A stretch of DNA of 64,000 bases from Paraburkholderia piptadeniae (GTDB lineage: Bacteria > Pseudomonadota > Gammaproteobacteria > Burkholderiales > Burkholderiaceae). The notes below the pieces were generated by a model that did not search any database, was not told the origin of the DNA, and saw only the letters and a program-made list of their open reading frames with translations. Below, in pieces: positions 48,835 to 58,922 of the stretch. Location: assembly GCF_900007165.1 (NCBI RefSeq), contig NZ_CYGY02000017.1, forward strand, positions 62,001-126,000. The letters run 5' to 3'. A program made the translations under genes and the position numbers. The stretch's first letter is position 1. The number at the start of each line of letters is the position of its first letter.

Positions 48835-50556
48835 TTACGCCGGCTTTCCCCAACTGTCGCGCAGACTGACGATGCGATTGAATACGGGTTTGCCCGGCTG
48901 TGTGTCGTAGCGGTCCGCGACGAAGTAGCCGTGACGCTCGAACTGATAGCGCTGCTCCGGCTCGACGTCGCGCAGGCCCGGCTCGACGTACGCATTGACG
49001 ATCCGCTTCGAATCCGGGTTGAGCGCTTCGAGGAAGTCGCGACCGCCCGCGTCGGGCTGTGCTTCCTTGAAGAGGCGATCGTAGATGCGCACTTCGACGG
49101 GCACGGCCTCGCTGGCGCTGATCCAGTGGATATTGCCCTTGACCTTGTAGTTGTTCGCGCCTTCCGTGCCCGAGCGGCTGTCGGGGAAGTAGTTGCAGTG
49201 CACGGCGATCACGTTGCCGTTCTCGTCCTTGTCCGCGCCCGTGCATTCGACGACATAGCCGTACTTCAGCCGCACGCGGTTGCCCGGGAACAGGCGGAAG
49301 TAGCCCTTCGGCGCGGCCTCGTTGAAGTCTTCTCGCTCGATCCACAGTTCGCGCGAGAACGGGAACGTGCGCACGCCGCGATCGGGATGATGCGGATGGA
49401 CGGGCGCGTTGCACGCTTCCGTCTGGCCTTCCGGATAGTTGTCGATGATCAGCTTGAGCGGATCGAGCACGCACGTCGCGCGCGGCGCCTTTTCGTCGAG
49501 ATCGTCGCGCAGCGCGCCTTCGAACACGCTCATGTCGATCCACGAATCGACCTTCGTGATGCCGATGCGCTCGCAGAACAGCTTGATGCCGTCCGGCGTG
49601 AAGCCGCGCCGGCGCACGCCGACGATGGTCGGCATGCGCGGATCGTCCCAGCCGTCCACGTGGCCTTCGTTGACGAGTTGCAGCAGCTTGCGCTTGCTCG
49701 TGATCGCGTACGTGAGGTTCAGACGCGAAAACTCGATTTGCTGCGGCAGCGGACGCGTGAAGATGCCGGCGTCAGCGAGCTCGTTGAGGATCCAGTCGTA
49801 GAGCGGCCGGTGGTCTTCGAACTCGAGCGTGCACAGCGAGTGCGTGATGTTTTCGAGCGCGTCCGAGATGCAGTGCGTGTAGTCGTACATCGGGTACACG
49901 CACCACTTGTCGCCTGTCCGGTAGTGATGCGCGAAGCGGATGCGGTAGATCACCGGGTCGCGCATGTTGAAGTTCGGCGACGACATGTCGATCTTCGCGC
50001 GCAGCACGTGCTCGCCTTCCTTGAACTCGCCTGCCTTCATGCGGCGGAACAGGTCGAGGTTCTCTTCGACGCTGCGTTCGCGGAACGGCGACGGCTTGCC
50101 GACTTCCGTCGCGGAGCCGCGGTTCACGCGCATCTCTTCCGCCGTCTGGCTATCGACATACGCCTTGCCGCGCGTGATCAGCAGTTCGGCGAACTCGTAG
50201 AGCTTGTCGTAGTAGTCGCTCGCGAAGTAGAGGTGCTCGTTGCCTTCCTTGTTCCATTCGAAGCCGAGCCATTTCACGGCGTCGATGATCGACTCGACGT
50301 ACTCGAAGCTTTCCTTTTCCGGGTTGGTATCGTCGAAGCGCAGATGGCAGACGCCGCCGTAGCTCTGCGCGATGCCGAAGTTCAGGCAGATGCTCTTCGC
50401 ATGGCCGATGTGCAGATAGCCGTTCGGCTCCGGCGGGAAGCGCGTTTCCACCCGCTGGCCCCACTTTCCGGAGCGGTTGTCGTCGTCGATGATATTGCGG
50501 ATGAAGTTGGAAACCGGCGCGTCGTTGCGCTCGGCGTCTTTGCGTTCGTTGTTCAT
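48835..50556 (-). CDS. glnS: Glutaminyl-tRNA synthetase
   Basis: A 573-residue class I synthetase that charges tRNA-Gln directly. The HIGH motif is in RFPPEPNGYLHIGHAKSICL (about residues 37-56), and the KMSKS-equivalent is ITSKRKLL. The C-terminal anticodon-binding beta-barrels carry VECTGADKDENGNVIAVHC. ATG at 50556 gives MNNERKDAERN; a longer frame to 50637 adds unlike sequence. No Shine-Dalgarno is apparent. gltI lies 159 bases downstream on the same strand, in keeping with a glutamate/glutamine theme. Confidence 0.95.
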   Translation of the reverse strand: MNNERKDAERNDAPVSNFIRNIIDDDNRSGKWGQRVETRFPPEPNGYLHIGHAKSICLNFGIAQSYGGVCHLRFDDTNPEKESFEYVESIIDAVKWLGFEWNKEGNEHLYFASDYYDKLYEFAELLITRGKAYVDSQTAEEMRVNRGSATEVGKPSPFRERSVEENLDLFRRMKAGEFKEGEHVLRAKIDMSSPNFNMRDPVIYRIRFAHHYRTGDKWCVYPMYDYTHCISDALENITHSLCTLEFEDHRPLYDWILNELADAGIFTRPLPQQIEFSRLNLTYAITSKRKLLQLVNEGHVDGWDDPRMPTIVGVRRRGFTPDGIKLFCERIGITKVDSWIDMSVFEGALRDDLDEKAPRATCVLDPLKLIIDNYPEGQTEACNAPVHPHHPDRGVRTFPFSRELWIEREDFNEAAPKGYFRLFPGNRVRLKYGYVVECTGADKDENGNVIAVHCNYFPDSRSGTEGANNYKVKGNIHWISASEAVPVEVRIYDRLFKEAQPDAGGRDFLEALNPDSKRIVNAYVEPGLRDVEPEQRYQFERHGYFVADRYDTQPGKPVFNRIVSLRDSWGKPA

Positions 50557-51009
50557 GCGAGAAGGAAAAAGTCGGTCCTGGACACTATATGCGTCCGTTG
50601 GTCTGTCAATTCTACCTGACGACACATTCGACGACATTCTTCAGGCTTGCGTGGTGCGGCGCGCGGTCCACATCGCGAGGGATCGGCGCTTTTTGGGGAA
50701 GCAACGGGTGCTGTAACAGGAGGTAAATCGCGTTGGCGCCACAGGCGGCGGGCGCTTAGGATGCGACGCGCGCCATCGCGTGCTGGCCGTGCACGATCTG
50801 ATTCGCGTGGCCTTCGCTTCGCGCTGGGCGCCGTCTTTCCGGCCGGCGCCGCGTTTCCGTTATTCTGTCCCGGACCCGGGCGTGCTTCGCCCGGGTGACG
50901 CGGCGGCTGGTCCAGCCGCATGATGCGATCTGTCCTCGCCTTGAGCCTTGAAGAAGCCTCTGCCGTCGCGCACGCGCGAGACAGGTCCACCGATCCCGGA
51001 GTTTCTCGG
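50557..51009. other. Intergenic region glnS-ggt
   Basis: A 453-base divergent region. A strong AGGAGGT at 50718-50724 precedes only an 8-residue TTG frame (50733-50759), which could be chance. The stretch 50900-51009 is an in-frame upstream extension of ggt with no coding-like conservation visible. No clear promoter hexamers were found. Confidence 0.4.
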
Positions 51010-52863
51010 ATGTCTTTTCCGACGCTGCGCGCATTTCGCGCGCTTTTTGATGCCGATGAGCGTGGCGATAACCGCGCCTATAGCCGCGCCGATGCTGACG
51101 CCCGGACCTGTTCCGACACCCGCGCGAACGTGATCCGGCGCTCCGCACGCCTCGCGCGTGCCGCGAGTGTCGCGACGGCCCTGTCGCTGACGGCTGTGCT
51201 GACAGCCGGCTTCGTCGCCGCGCCCGTCGCCGACGCAAAGACGGCGCAACCGAAGGCGGTGCTCGACGCCTCGGCCGTCGCCGTGCCCGACCGCTATGCC
51301 GCCGATACCGCGCAGCAGATTCTTGCGGCGGGGGGCAATGCCGTCGATGCGGCCGTCGCGATCGCGTTCACGCTCGCCGTCACGTATCCGGACGCGGGCA
51401 ATATCGGCGGTGGGGGGTTCATGACGCTGTACGTGGACGGCAAGCCGTACTTTCTCGACTACCGCGAGACAGCGCCGCAGCGCGCGACGCGCGACATGTA
51501 TCTCGACGAGAAGGGCAATGTGATCCCTGGCCTGAGCCTCGTCGGGCATCGTGCGGTGGCGGTGCCGGGCACCGTCGCCGGGATGTGGGAGGCGCAGAAG
51601 CGCTTCGGCAAGCTGAAATGGAAGCAGGTGCTCGCGCCCGCGATCAAATACGCGACCGACGGCTTCACCGTCGATGCGTGGCTGCAGCAGCGCCGCGATC
51701 TTGCCGCGAAGGGGTTCGCCGGCAAGACCAATTTCGACGCGTACTTCTCGAACCTGAAGACGGGTGTCGTGTTTCGCCAGCCCGAACTCGCGCAGACGCT
51801 GTCGCGGATCGCTGCCGACGGCGGCCGCGAATTCTACGAAGGACAGACGGCCGACCTGATCGCGAAGCAGATGTACGGACACGGTCTGATCACGAAGACG
51901 GACCTCATGCAGTACAAGGCCGTCTGGCGTCAGCCGCTCGCGGCGGACTGGAACGGCTACCGGATCGTCACCGCGCCGCCGCCCAGCTCCGGCGGCGTCG
52001 GGTTGATCCAGATGCTGAAGATGAAGGCGGATCTGAAGCCGCAGTTCGACGGGCTCGCGCTCGACTCGGAGCCGTACATCCATCTGATCGCGCAGATCGA
52101 AGACCGCGTGTTCGCCGATCGCCAGCAGTACATGGGCGATCCCGATTCGTATCGCGTGCCCGTCGACAGGCTGATCGACGACGCCTATCTGGCGAAGCGT
52201 GTCGAAGACATCACGCCCGACGAAGTGCTGGGCGCCGCGCCCGTCAAGCCGGGCCTCGGCGACTCGATGCCGGAGAAGGCGCAGACGACGCACTTCTCCG
52301 TCGTCGACAAGTGGGGCAACGCCGTCTCGAACACGTACACGCTGAACGGGCCGTTCGGCTCGGGCGTGGTGGTGGACGGCGGCGGCTTCGTGCTGAACGA
52401 CGAGATGGACGACTTCGAAGCGAAAGCGGGCGTGCCGAACCAGTCGGGCGTGACGAGTGGCGACGTCAATACGGTCGCGCCGAACCGCCGCCCGCTGTCA
52501 TCGATGGCGCCGACCATCCTTCTCAAGGACGGCAAGGTGTCGCTCGTGATCGGCACACCGGGTGCCTCGCGGATCTTCACGACGATCTTCCAGGTGATGA
52601 CGAACCTGTACGACTTCAATATGCCGCCCGCCGATGCGCTCGCCGCGATGCGCTTTCACCATCAGCTGCTGCCGCAGAAGACAATCTACTACGAGCCGTA
52701 TCACCCGATCGACGGCGATCTCGCCGAACAACTGAAGGCGCGCGGCTATACGCTGAAGGACCAGACCTTCAACGGCGACGTGCAGATGATCCGCATCGAC
52801 GGCACGACACCGCAGCCAGCCGCCGATCCGCGCGGCGCGGGCGTGGGCCGTGTGATTCAATAG
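51010..52863 (+). CDS. ggt: Gamma-glutamyltransferase
   Basis: A 617-residue periplasmic Ntn-hydrolase that cleaves gamma-glutamyl bonds, for example in glutathione, and self-processes into two chains. The N-terminal lead of about 60 residues precedes a hydrophobic signal segment ATALSLTAVLTAGFVAAPVA. The large-chain family signature is AAQQILAAGGNAVDAAVA-like (ADTAQQILAAGGNAVDAAVA) and PDAGNIGGGGFMTLY. The catalytic Thr at the chain junction is in KAQTTHFSVVDKWGNAVSN. The C-terminal RRPLSSMAPTILL and GTPGASRIFTTIFQV are typical. ATG at 51010 has GGAG eight bases upstream; the unusually long pre-signal lead leaves some doubt. Confidence 0.92.
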   Translation: MSFPTLRAFRALFDADERGDNRAYSRADADARTCSDTRANVIRRSARLARAASVATALSLTAVLTAGFVAAPVADAKTAQPKAVLDASAVAVPDRYAADTAQQILAAGGNAVDAAVAIAFTLAVTYPDAGNIGGGGFMTLYVDGKPYFLDYRETAPQRATRDMYLDEKGNVIPGLSLVGHRAVAVPGTVAGMWEAQKRFGKLKWKQVLAPAIKYATDGFTVDAWLQQRRDLAAKGFAGKTNFDAYFSNLKTGVVFRQPELAQTLSRIAADGGREFYEGQTADLIAKQMYGHGLITKTDLMQYKAVWRQPLAADWNGYRIVTAPPPSSGGVGLIQMLKMKADLKPQFDGLALDSEPYIHLIAQIEDRVFADRQQYMGDPDSYRVPVDRLIDDAYLAKRVEDITPDEVLGAAPVKPGLGDSMPEKAQTTHFSVVDKWGNAVSNTYTLNGPFGSGVVVDGGGFVLNDEMDDFEAKAGVPNQSGVTSGDVNTVAPNRRPLSSMAPTILLKDGKVSLVIGTPGASRIFTTIFQVMTNLYDFNMPPADALAAMRFHHQLLPQKTIYYEPYHPIDGDLAEQLKARGYTLKDQTFNGDVQMIRIDGTTPQPAADPRGAGVGRVIQ

Positions 52864-52916
52864 CGCAGGCGGCGCGCTGCCGCCTGTAGACAACGAAACG
52901 AATAACGGGGAAAAGA

Positions 52917-53468
52917 ATGGCGCTGGAGCAGCAGAACGTGATCGTGTTGCCGGGTTATATGAATTCCGGCGAAAGGCATTGGCAGACCCGCTGGGAAGCG
53001 CGGCATCCGGATTTCATCCGCGTGCCGATGCGCGACTGGGACCGTCCCGTTTGCGACGCGTGGTGCGAGACGCTCGACGCGACGGTTGCAGCGTCGAAGG
53101 GGCCCGTTCTTTTCGCCGCGCATAGCCTCGGTTGCCTGACGTTGGCGTTCTGGGCGGCGCGCCATGCGTCGAAGGATGCGCTGGCGAAAGTGGCGGGCGC
53201 GTTGCTCGTCGCGGTGCCCGATCCATCGGGGCCTGAATTTCCCGCCGATGCAAGCGGCTTCGATGCCGTGCCTCAGGCGAGGCTTCCGTTCAGCTCGATC
53301 GTCGTCGCCAGCACCGATGATCCGTACGGCGGCGTGCCGTTCTCGCAGGCTTGCGCGGCGGCATGGGGCAGCCGCTGGGAGAGCATCGGCCCGCGCGGCC
53401 ACATCAATTCCGACAGCGGGCTCGGCGACTGGGAAGAGGGGCAGCGCTGGCTCGCGTCGATGGCTTGA
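52917..53468 (+). CDS. RBBP9/YdeN-type serine hydrolase
   Basis: A 183-residue compact alpha/beta hydrolase. The opening VIVLPGYMNSGERHWQTRW and the nucleophile elbow FAAHSLGCLTLAFW identify the RBBP9/YdeN family. The catalytic Asp is in VVASTDDPYGG and the His in GPRGHINSDSGLGDWEEG. Family members are serine hydrolases with poorly defined substrates. It begins 53 bases after ggt on the same strand and may share its transcript. Confidence 0.88.
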   Translation: MALEQQNVIVLPGYMNSGERHWQTRWEARHPDFIRVPMRDWDRPVCDAWCETLDATVAASKGPVLFAAHSLGCLTLAFWAARHASKDALAKVAGALLVAVPDPSGPEFPADASGFDAVPQARLPFSSIVVASTDDPYGGVPFSQACAAAWGSRWESIGPRGHINSDSGLGDWEEGQRWLASMA

Positions 53469-53605
53469 GATCGATGCCGGAGGCTTTGCGCTGACCTGCG
53501 TCGAATGCGGCGATCGCATAGCGCACTGCGCCGCGAAATCATTCCTCCCGCGCGCCGTCAACTCGCCGACTCGCCACCACGCCATCCTCCGCGCGCACCG
53601 CCCCC

Positions 53606-54826
53606 TCAGATCACCGACTGATCCCGCAGCGCCTCGATGTGCGCGTCGTCGTAGCCGAGCACGTCGCGCAGGATGGCCTCCGTATGCTCGCCGAGCGTCG
53701 GCGGATGGGCTTGCGCTTCCGGCGGCGTCGCGCTCATCCGGATCGGATTGCGCACCAGCTTTACCGTGCCGCCCGACGGATGCGGCAACTGCACTTGCAT
53801 CCCGCGCGCGACCACCTGCTCGTTGTCGAACACTTCGTCCAGATCGTTGATCGGGCCGCACGGCACGCCTGCCGCTTCGAGCGCGCCGATCCATTCGTGC
53901 TTGCTGCGCGTGCGGACCATCTCCGCGAGTATCGGCACCAGAATCTCGCGATTGCGCACGCGCGCGGGGTTCGTCGCAAAGCGGTCATCGTCGGCGAGAT
54001 CGACGCGATGGCCCGCTTCGACGAACTTGCGGAACTGCCCGTCGTTGCCGACCGCGACGATGATCCAGCTATCGCTCGTCTGGAACGTCTGGTACGGGAC
54101 GATGTTCGGGTGCGCATTGCCCCAGCGCACGGGCGGCTTGCCGCTCGCGAGGAAATTCGAGTTCATGTTGGCGAGCATCGCGACCTGCACGTCGAGCAGC
54201 GCCATGTCGATGTACTGGCCTTCGCCCGTTCGCTCGCGATGCGCGAGCGCCGTCAGCACGGCGACGCTCGAGTACATGCCCGTCATCAGGTCCGCGATGG
54301 CGACGCCGGCCTTCTGCGGGCCGCCGCCTGGCAGCCCGTCGCGCTCGCCCGTGACGCTCATGAAGCCGCCGATGCCCTGGATGATGAAGTCGTAACCCGC
54401 GCGCTGCGCGTACGGACCTGTTTGCCCGAAGCCCGTCACCGAGCAGTAGATGATGTCCGGCTTCACAGCCTTCAGCGACTCGTAGTCGAGCCCGTACTTC
54501 TTCAACTGCCCGACCTTGTAGTTCTCGAGCACGACATCGCTTTGCGCCGCCAGCTCGCGGACGATCTTTTGCCCTTCCGGCGTCGAGATGTCGATCGTCA
54601 CCGAGCGCTTGTTGCGATTGGCCGCGAGGTAATAGGCCGCCTCGCGCGTGTCCGCGCCGTCCGGTGTCTTCAGGTACGGCGGCCCCCAGTGGCGCGTGTC
54701 GTCGCCGGCTCCCGGCCGCTCGACCTTGATCACGTCGGCGCCGAAGTCGGCGAGGGTTTGCGCGCACCACGGACCGGCGAGCACGCGGGTAAGGTCCAGC
54801 ACGCGGATATGACTGAGTGCGCCCAT
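53606..54826 (-). CDS. Class III (CaiB/BaiF) CoA-transferase
   Basis: A 406-residue family III CoA-transferase, the formyl-CoA transferase type that moves CoA between carboxylic acids. Diagnostic segments are HIRVLDLTRVLAGPWCAQTL, FGADVIKVERPGAGDDTR, the catalytic Asp region GVAIADLMTGMYSS and AHRERTGEGQYIDMALLD. Substrates (formyl/oxalyl, succinyl, a dicarboxylate or an acyl-carnitine-like pair) cannot be assigned from sequence alone; no oxalate or carnitine genes are nearby. ATG at 54826 is chosen because it places HIRVLDLTR at the usual N-terminus. It is divergent from alaS. Confidence 0.9.
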   Translation of the reverse strand: MGALSHIRVLDLTRVLAGPWCAQTLADFGADVIKVERPGAGDDTRHWGPPYLKTPDGADTREAAYYLAANRNKRSVTIDISTPEGQKIVRELAAQSDVVLENYKVGQLKKYGLDYESLKAVKPDIIYCSVTGFGQTGPYAQRAGYDFIIQGIGGFMSVTGERDGLPGGGPQKAGVAIADLMTGMYSSVAVLTALAHRERTGEGQYIDMALLDVQVAMLANMNSNFLASGKPPVRWGNAHPNIVPYQTFQTSDSWIIVAVGNDGQFRKFVEAGHRVDLADDDRFATNPARVRNREILVPILAEMVRTRSKHEWIGALEAAGVPCGPINDLDEVFDNEQVVARGMQVQLPHPSGGTVKLVRNPIRMSATPPEAQAHPPTLGEHTEAILRDVLGYDDAHIEALRDQSVI

Positions 54827-55144
54827 GTTGTGTCTCTGTCTCCCATGTGATGAGGCGCGCCGCACGGGCGCCGCCCGATTCGATCGATGTGATGCATCTT
54901 AAGCGATCGGACGCCGCTCGCCCATTCAGCCTCACGGCATAGGACGAATGACCGGCGATGCCCGGCTCCGAGTGTTTCCGGGCGAAAACCTGGCCGGATG
55001 GCCAACGCCGGGCGCAAGCCGCGCCGCGGCGTCGCGCAGGGGCGCCGATCCCGTATAATCGACCGTTCAGGAAACAATCTATTGCGACGGCCGGTAAGTC
55101 TTCCGCAGCCGTCGGCTCAAGTCAGGACCGTCCCCAAGCACGCT
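54827..55144. promoter_or_regulatory. alaS promoter region
   Basis: This 318-base divergent region contains TATAAT at 55054-55059, about 85 bases before the alaS ATG; the -35 position reads GTCGCG, so the promoter is weak or extended -10. No T-box-like structure is visible. The rest shows nothing recognisable. Confidence 0.5.
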
Positions 55145-57769
55145 ATGAAAGCCGCCGAAATCCGCGAGAAATTCCTCAAGTTCTTCGAATCGAAGGGCCA
55201 TACGATCGTCCGCTCGTCGAGCCTCGTACCCGGCAACGACCCGACGCTGCTCTTCACCAATTCGGGCATGGTGCAGTTCAAAGATGTGTTTCTCGGCGCC
55301 GAATCGCGTCCGTACTCGCGGGCCACGACGGCGCAGCGCAGCGTGCGCGCGGGCGGCAAGCACAACGATCTGGAAAACGTCGGCTACACCGCGCGCCACC
55401 ACACGTTCTTCGAAATGCTGGGCAACTTCTCGTTCGGCGACTATTTCAAGCGCGACGCGATTCACTACGCGTGGGAGCTGCTGACGGGCGTCTACAAGCT
55501 GCCGAAGGAAAAGCTCTGGGTCACGGTCTACAAGGAAGACGACGAAGCGCACGACATCTGGGCGAAGGAAGTGGGCGTGCCGACCGAGCGCATCATCCGC
55601 ATCGGCGACAACAAGGGCGCGCGCTACGCATCGGACAACTTCTGGCAGATGGCCGACACGGGCCCGTGCGGCCCGTGCTCGGAAATTTTCTACGACCACG
55701 GCCCGGACGTGTGGGGCGGCCCGCCCGGATCGCCGGAAGAAGACGGAGATCGCTACATCGAAATCTGGAACCTCGTGTTCATGCAGTTCAACCGCGACGC
55801 GCAGGGCAACATGACGCCGCTGCCCAAGCAGTGCGTGGATACGGGCATGGGCCTCGAGCGTATCGCGGCCGTGCTGCAGCACGTGCACAGCAACTATGAG
55901 ATCGATCTGTTCCAGGCGCTGATCAAGGCCGCCGCGCGCGAAACGGGCGTCGCTGATCTGTCGAACAACTCGCTGAAGGTGATCGCCGATCACATCCGCG
56001 CGTGCTCGTTCCTGATCGTCGACGGCGTGATTCCGGGCAACGAAGGCCGCGGCTACGTGCTGCGCCGTATCGTGCGCCGCGCGATCCGCCACGGCTACAA
56101 GCTGGGCCGCAAGGGTTCGTTCTTCCACAAGCTGGTCGCGGACCTCGTCGAGCAGATGGGCGGTGCGTATCCCGAACTGAAGGACGCCGAGCGGCGCGTG
56201 ACCGACGTGCTGCGCCAGGAAGAAGAGCGCTTCTTCGAGACCATCGAGCACGGCATGTCGATTCTCGAAAGCGCGCTGGCCGATCTCGAAGCCAAGGGCG
56301 GCAAGACGCTCGACGGCGAAGTCGCGTTCAAGCTGCACGACACCTATGGCTTCCCGCTCGATCTGACGGCGGACGTGTGCCGGGAGCGCGGCGTGAGCGT
56401 CGACGAATCGGCGTTCGACGAGGCGATGGCTCGCCAGCGCGAGCAGGCGCGCGCGGCCGGCAAGTTCAAGATGGCGCAAGGCCTCGAATACACGGGCGCG
56501 AAGACCACGTTCCACGGCTATGAAGAGATTGTCTTCGACGACGCGAAGGTGACGGCGCTGTACGTCGACGGCTCGTCCGTCAGCGAGGTGACGAAGGGCC
56601 AGCAGGCTGTCGTCGTGCTCGACCATACGCCGTTCTACGCGGAATCGGGCGGCCAGGTCGGCGACCAGGGCGTGCTCGCGAATGCGGCCGTCCGCTTTGC
56701 CGTCGCCGACACGCTGAAGGTGCAGGCGGACGTCGTCGGCCACCACGGCACGCTGGAACAGGGCACGCTGAAAGTCGGCGACGTCGTGAAGGCGGAAATC
56801 GACGCAGTGCGCCGCGCGCGCACGGCCCGCAATCACTCGGCCACGCACCTGATGCACAAGGCGCTGCGCGAAGTGCTCGGCGGCCATGTGCAGCAGAAGG
56901 GCTCGCTCGTCGACGCGGACAAGACCCGCTTCGACTTCGCGCATAACGCGCCGATGACGGACGACGAAATCCGCCGCGTCGAAGAAATCGTCAACGCCGA
57001 AGTGCTGGCGAACGCGCCGGGTATCGTGCGCGTGATGCCGTACGACGAAGCGGTGAAGGGCGGCGCGATGGCGCTCTTCGGCGAGAAGTACGGCGACGAA
57101 GTGCGCGTGCTCGATCTGGGATTCTCGCGCGAACTGTGCGGCGGTACGCACGTGCATCGCACGGGCGATATCGGCTTTTTCAAGATCGTGATGGAAGGTG
57201 GCGTCGCGGCGGGCATCCGTCGCGTCGAGGCGATCACGGGCGATAACGCCGTGCGTTTCGTGCAGGAACTGGACGCGCGCATCAACGCGGCAGCCGCTGC
57301 ACTGAAGGCGCAGCCGGCGGAACTGACGCAGCGCATCGCGCAGGTTCAGGACCAGGTGAAGTCGCTGGAAAAAGAACTGGGCGCGCTGAAGTCGAAGCTC
57401 GCATCGAGCCAGGGCGACGAACTGGCGGGCCAGGCGATCGACGTGTCGGGCGTGCAGGTGCTCGCGGCGACGCTGGAAGGCGCGGACGTCAAGACGCTGC
57501 GCGAAACCGTCGACAAGCTGAAGGACAAGCTCAAGAGCGCAGCCATCGTGCTCGCGTCCGTCGAAGGCGGCAAAGTCAGCCTGATCGCGGGCGTCACCGC
57601 GGATGCCAGCAAGAAAGTGAAGGCGGGCGAACTGGTGAACTTCGTCGCGCAGCAGGTCGGCGGCAAGGGCGGCGGTCGTCCGGACATGGCGCAGGCAGGC
57701 GGCACCGAGCCCGCCAATCTGCCCGCCGCGCTGGCGGGCGTGAAGGGCTGGGTCGAAGCGCAGCTGTAA
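55145..57769 (+). CDS. alaS: Alanyl-tRNA synthetase
   Basis: An 874-residue class II synthetase with the full domain set: catalytic core ([35 protein letters not shown]), tRNA recognition, editing domain with [11 protein letters not shown] and [16 protein letters not shown], which bind zinc and clear mischarged Ser/Gly, and a C-Ala domain with a coiled coil (about residues 715-760) and [15 protein letters not shown]. The ATG at 55145 yields the canonical N-terminus; about 49 upstream residues in the open frame are not part of the protein. Confidence 0.96.
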   Translation: MKAAEIREKFLKFFESKGHTIVRSSSLVPGNDPTLLFTNSGMVQFKDVFLGAESRPYSRATTAQRSVRAGGKHNDLENVGYTARHHTFFEMLGNFSFGDYFKRDAIHYAWELLTGVYKLPKEKLWVTVYKEDDEAHDIWAKEVGVPTERIIRIGDNKGARYASDNFWQMADTGPCGPCSEIFYDHGPDVWGGPPGSPEEDGDRYIEIWNLVFMQFNRDAQGNMTPLPKQCVDTGMGLERIAAVLQHVHSNYEIDLFQALIKAAARETGVADLSNNSLKVIADHIRACSFLIVDGVIPGNEGRGYVLRRIVRRAIRHGYKLGRKGSFFHKLVADLVEQMGGAYPELKDAERRVTDVLRQEEERFFETIEHGMSILESALADLEAKGGKTLDGEVAFKLHDTYGFPLDLTADVCRERGVSVDESAFDEAMARQREQARAAGKFKMAQGLEYTGAKTTFHGYEEIVFDDAKVTALYVDGSSVSEVTKGQQAVVVLDHTPFYAESGGQVGDQGVLANAAVRFAVADTLKVQADVVGHHGTLEQGTLKVGDVVKAEIDAVRRARTARNHSATHLMHKALREVLGGHVQQKGSLVDADKTRFDFAHNAPMTDDEIRRVEEIVNAEVLANAPGIVRVMPYDEAVKGGAMALFGEKYGDEVRVLDLGFSRELCGGTHVHRTGDIGFFKIVMEGGVAAGIRRVEAITGDNAVRFVQELDARINAAAAALKAQPAELTQRIAQVQDQVKSLEKELGALKSKLASSQGDELAGQAIDVSGVQVLAATLEGADVKTLRETVDKLKDKLKSAAIVLASVEGGKVSLIAGVTADASKKVKAGELVNFVAQQVGGKGGGRPDMAQAGGTEPANLPAALAGVKGWVEAQL

Positions 57770-57802
57770 GCACGTCAGACAGCATTCGCATCAAGCGATA
57801 AA

Positions 57803-57837
57803 AAGCCGCGAGTCGATGAGACTCGCGGCTTTTTTGC
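57803..57837. terminator. Bidirectional terminator after alaS
   Basis: AAGCCGCGAGTC pairs with GACTCGCGGCTT around a GATGA loop, followed by TTTTTT and preceded by AAAA. It can serve alaS rightward and the LysR gene leftward. Confidence 0.88.
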
Positions 57838-57871
57838 TTTCAGAAGAGCGGTCCGGCGTCCTGGCCCGGTA

Positions 57872-58786
57872 TTAGACGGCCACCGCCATCGTCGCCTTCA
57901 CGGCTTCGTCGGCGTTGCTGCTCTCGACCAGCATCCCGCGCAATGCATTCAATGCCGACGAAAAATGCCCGCGTCGCCAGATCAGCAGCGTATCGATGTT
58001 GTCGAGTCCTTCGGGCGCATGCACGGCGATATCGTTGTTCGATTCGGGCAGCAGCGCGAGCACCGAGCGCGGCGCGACGGCCACGCCCGCGCCCGCCGCG
58101 ACACACGCGACGATCGCGTGATACGACCCGAGCTCCAGCACACGCGCCGGCCGGATGCCGCGCTGCATGTACCAGTTCTCGACGTAGATCCGATACGCGC
58201 AACCCTGTTCGAACGCGACCAGCGTCGATAGCGCGATATCGCGCGCATCGCGAATGGGGCGATGTCCGCGCGGACTCAGCATGACGAGTTCCTCACGATA
58301 CACAGGCACGATCTCGAACAGATCGCCGAGCGCTGCGGGATCGGGCGGCCTGGAGACGATGGCCGCATCCACCTCGAATTCGCGCACGCGCTCGATCAGC
58401 TTGCCCGTCGTGCCCGTCTCCAGTTCGAGCGCGACGTCCGGCCATGTCTGATGGTATTGCGCGAGCAGACCGGGCAGCCGCGTCGCGGCGAGGCTCTCCA
58501 TCGCGCCGAGCCGCAGACGTCCGCTCGGCCGCGCATCCTTGATGGCATGCCGCGCCTCGTCGGCGAGCGCGAGCAGCCGTTCGGCGTAGGGCAAAAGCGT
58601 TTCGCCAGCGGGCGTCAGCACGAGACGGCGTCCGTCGCGGATGAAAAGCTCGGTGCCCAGTTGCTCTTCGAGCTGCTTGATGCGCGTCGTCACGTTCGAC
58701 TGCACGCGGTTGAGCTTCGCGGCGGCACGCGTCACGCCGTTTTCGCGCACGACGGCGCGGAAAATGGTCAGGGCGGCAAGATCCAT
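57872..58786 (-). CDS. LysR-family transcriptional regulator
   Basis: A 304-residue LTTR. The winged helix-turn-helix is at residues 1-60: MDLAALTIFRAVVRENGVTR, AAAKLNRVQSNVTTRIKQLE, QLGTELFIRDGRRLVLTPAG. The effector-binding domain follows (about residues 88-290). GGAGAG lies 5 bases before the ATG at 58786. It is divergent from an MFS gene 137 bases away, the usual LTTR layout, so it most likely regulates that transporter and itself. Confidence 0.92.
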   Translation of the reverse strand: MDLAALTIFRAVVRENGVTRAAAKLNRVQSNVTTRIKQLEEQLGTELFIRDGRRLVLTPAGETLLPYAERLLALADEARHAIKDARPSGRLRLGAMESLAATRLPGLLAQYHQTWPDVALELETGTTGKLIERVREFEVDAAIVSRPPDPAALGDLFEIVPVYREELVMLSPRGHRPIRDARDIALSTLVAFEQGCAYRIYVENWYMQRGIRPARVLELGSYHAIVACVAAGAGVAVAPRSVLALLPESNNDIAVHAPEGLDNIDTLLIWRRGHFSSALNALRGMLVESSNADEAVKATMAVAV

Positions 58787-58922
58787 TGATCTCTCCGTGA
58801 GATTCAATCAATCCATATTATTCATTTTATGAGATTGACCAGTCAAGCTACGATGGGATGTTGAAAAGCCGACTTCACGCTACCGCCGATCCGGCCGGCG
58901 GGCCACCATCACGCTGTCAACG

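Noticed and set aside
48736..50619. A 627-codon frame antisense to glnS
   Set aside because: glnS has HIGH and KMSKS-type motifs on the other strand; the antisense frame has none.
55079..57157. A 692-codon frame antisense to alaS
   Set aside because: Opposite a certain alaS, no recognisable domain, same GC-codon artefact.
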